A stretch of 32,356 bases of DNA from an uncultured Muribaculaceae bacterium (GTDB taxonomy: Bacteria; Bacteroidota; Bacteroidia; Bacteroidales; Muribaculaceae). The stretch lies in contig CAJTUG010000004.1 in the NCBI GenBank assembly GCA_910579605.1, forward strand, positions 1 through 32,356, in the 5' to 3' direction. Position 1 is the first letter of the stretch. Each line of letters opens with the position of its first letter. The position numbers and the translations under genes were made by a program. Below are positions 32,260 through 32,356 of this stretch, in pieces. A model generated the notes under the pieces. It saw only the letters and a program-made list of their open reading frames with translations. It did not search any database and was not told where the DNA came from.

Positions 32260-32356
32260 ATGACCAAACTTTACCAGCATTCATTTGCCGGCTTAGTAAT
32301 GGCAATGGGAATGATGTGCGCCACATCGTGCTCCGAACAGCCTGCCGGCCCAGAAA
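32260..32356 (+). CDS. N-terminus of an unidentified lipoprotein (cut by the window edge)
   Basis: Thirty-two codons are visible: MTKLYQHSFAGLVMAMGMMC followed by ATSCSEQPAGPE. This is a lipoprotein signal peptide with lipobox ATSC and the lipidated Cys at residue 24. The frame is open to the edge. Nothing of the mature domain is visible, so no family can be named. The preceding leader and promoter support it as a real gene start. Confidence 0.7.
   Translation, partial: MTKLYQHSFAGLVMAMGMMCATSCSEQPAGPE

Noticed and set aside
1..32356. Search for tRNAs, insertion sequences, attachment sites, CRISPR arrays, toxin-antitoxin pairs and phage genes.
   Set aside because: No cloverleaf, terminal inverted repeats, transposase or integrase motifs, or regularly spaced repeats were seen; the CBM26 repeat is coding.

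Overview
The window looks like chromosome from a gut member of the Bacteroidales, most likely the Muribaculaceae (S24-7) or a close relative. Three things point there. A complete Sus-type starch locus (SusR-like regulator, SusC/SusD pair, starch-binding lipoprotein, GH13, GH97) lies inside it. Several genes are preceded by the Bacteroidota promoter pattern TTTG-N19/20-TAnnTTTG. Starts lack clear Shine-Dalgarno sites, and the protein families (DUF349, DUF3467, NigD-like, DUF4339-CD225, C69 dipeptidase) are common in this order. The family assignment is inference; the phylum/order is much safer. I saw no tRNA, rRNA, insertion sequence, CRISPR array or phage gene.

Layout. 1-458: 3' end of a serpin gene and its terminator. 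506-12363: starch locus, all on +, namely a membrane-spanning SusR-like regulator with its own promoter, then susC, susD, a lipoprotein with three CBM26-like starch-binding modules, a lipoprotein GH13 alpha-amylase and a GH97 alpha-glucosidase, closed by a strong terminator. 12379-14826 (-): two minus-strand units, mazG-like/deoC (promoter overlapping or touching the mazG start) and a translationally coupled DUF4339-CD225/DUF2752 membrane pair. 15048-18127 (+): acyl-CoA ligase and HflX GTPase. 18201-20779 (+): secreted nuclease/phosphatase-fold protein and a secreted Ig-like protein with a sorting-type C-terminus. 20924-22813: DUF349 repeat protein. 22971-29418: priming sugar-phosphate transferase, AddA-type helicase-nuclease and C69 peptidase in a tight string. 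29536-30788: Cys-tailed SlyD-type isomerase overlapping a LolD-type ATPase. 30853-31901: NigD-like lipoprotein and DUF3467 protein. 32260-end: start of another lipoprotein behind a long leader.

How the starch genes work together (family knowledge plus the order seen): the CBM26 lipoprotein and SusD hold starch at the surface, the GH13 lipoprotein cuts it, SusC imports the oligosaccharides using TonB energy, the GH97 enzyme releases glucose in the periplasm, and the SusR-like protein senses the product and turns on the susC operon. No susA (periplasmic neopullulanase) is present, and susB is last rather than near the front as in Bacteroides thetaiotaomicron.

Most of the window is ordinary core and PUL content. 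I did not find a clearly new defence or mobile system. The points most worth a second look are the serpin, the duplicated CBM26 modules, the apparently leaderless mazG-like gene, the DUF4339-CD225/DUF2752 pair, the sorting-like C-terminus on the Ig-like protein, and the Cys-rich SlyD tail overlapping lolD.
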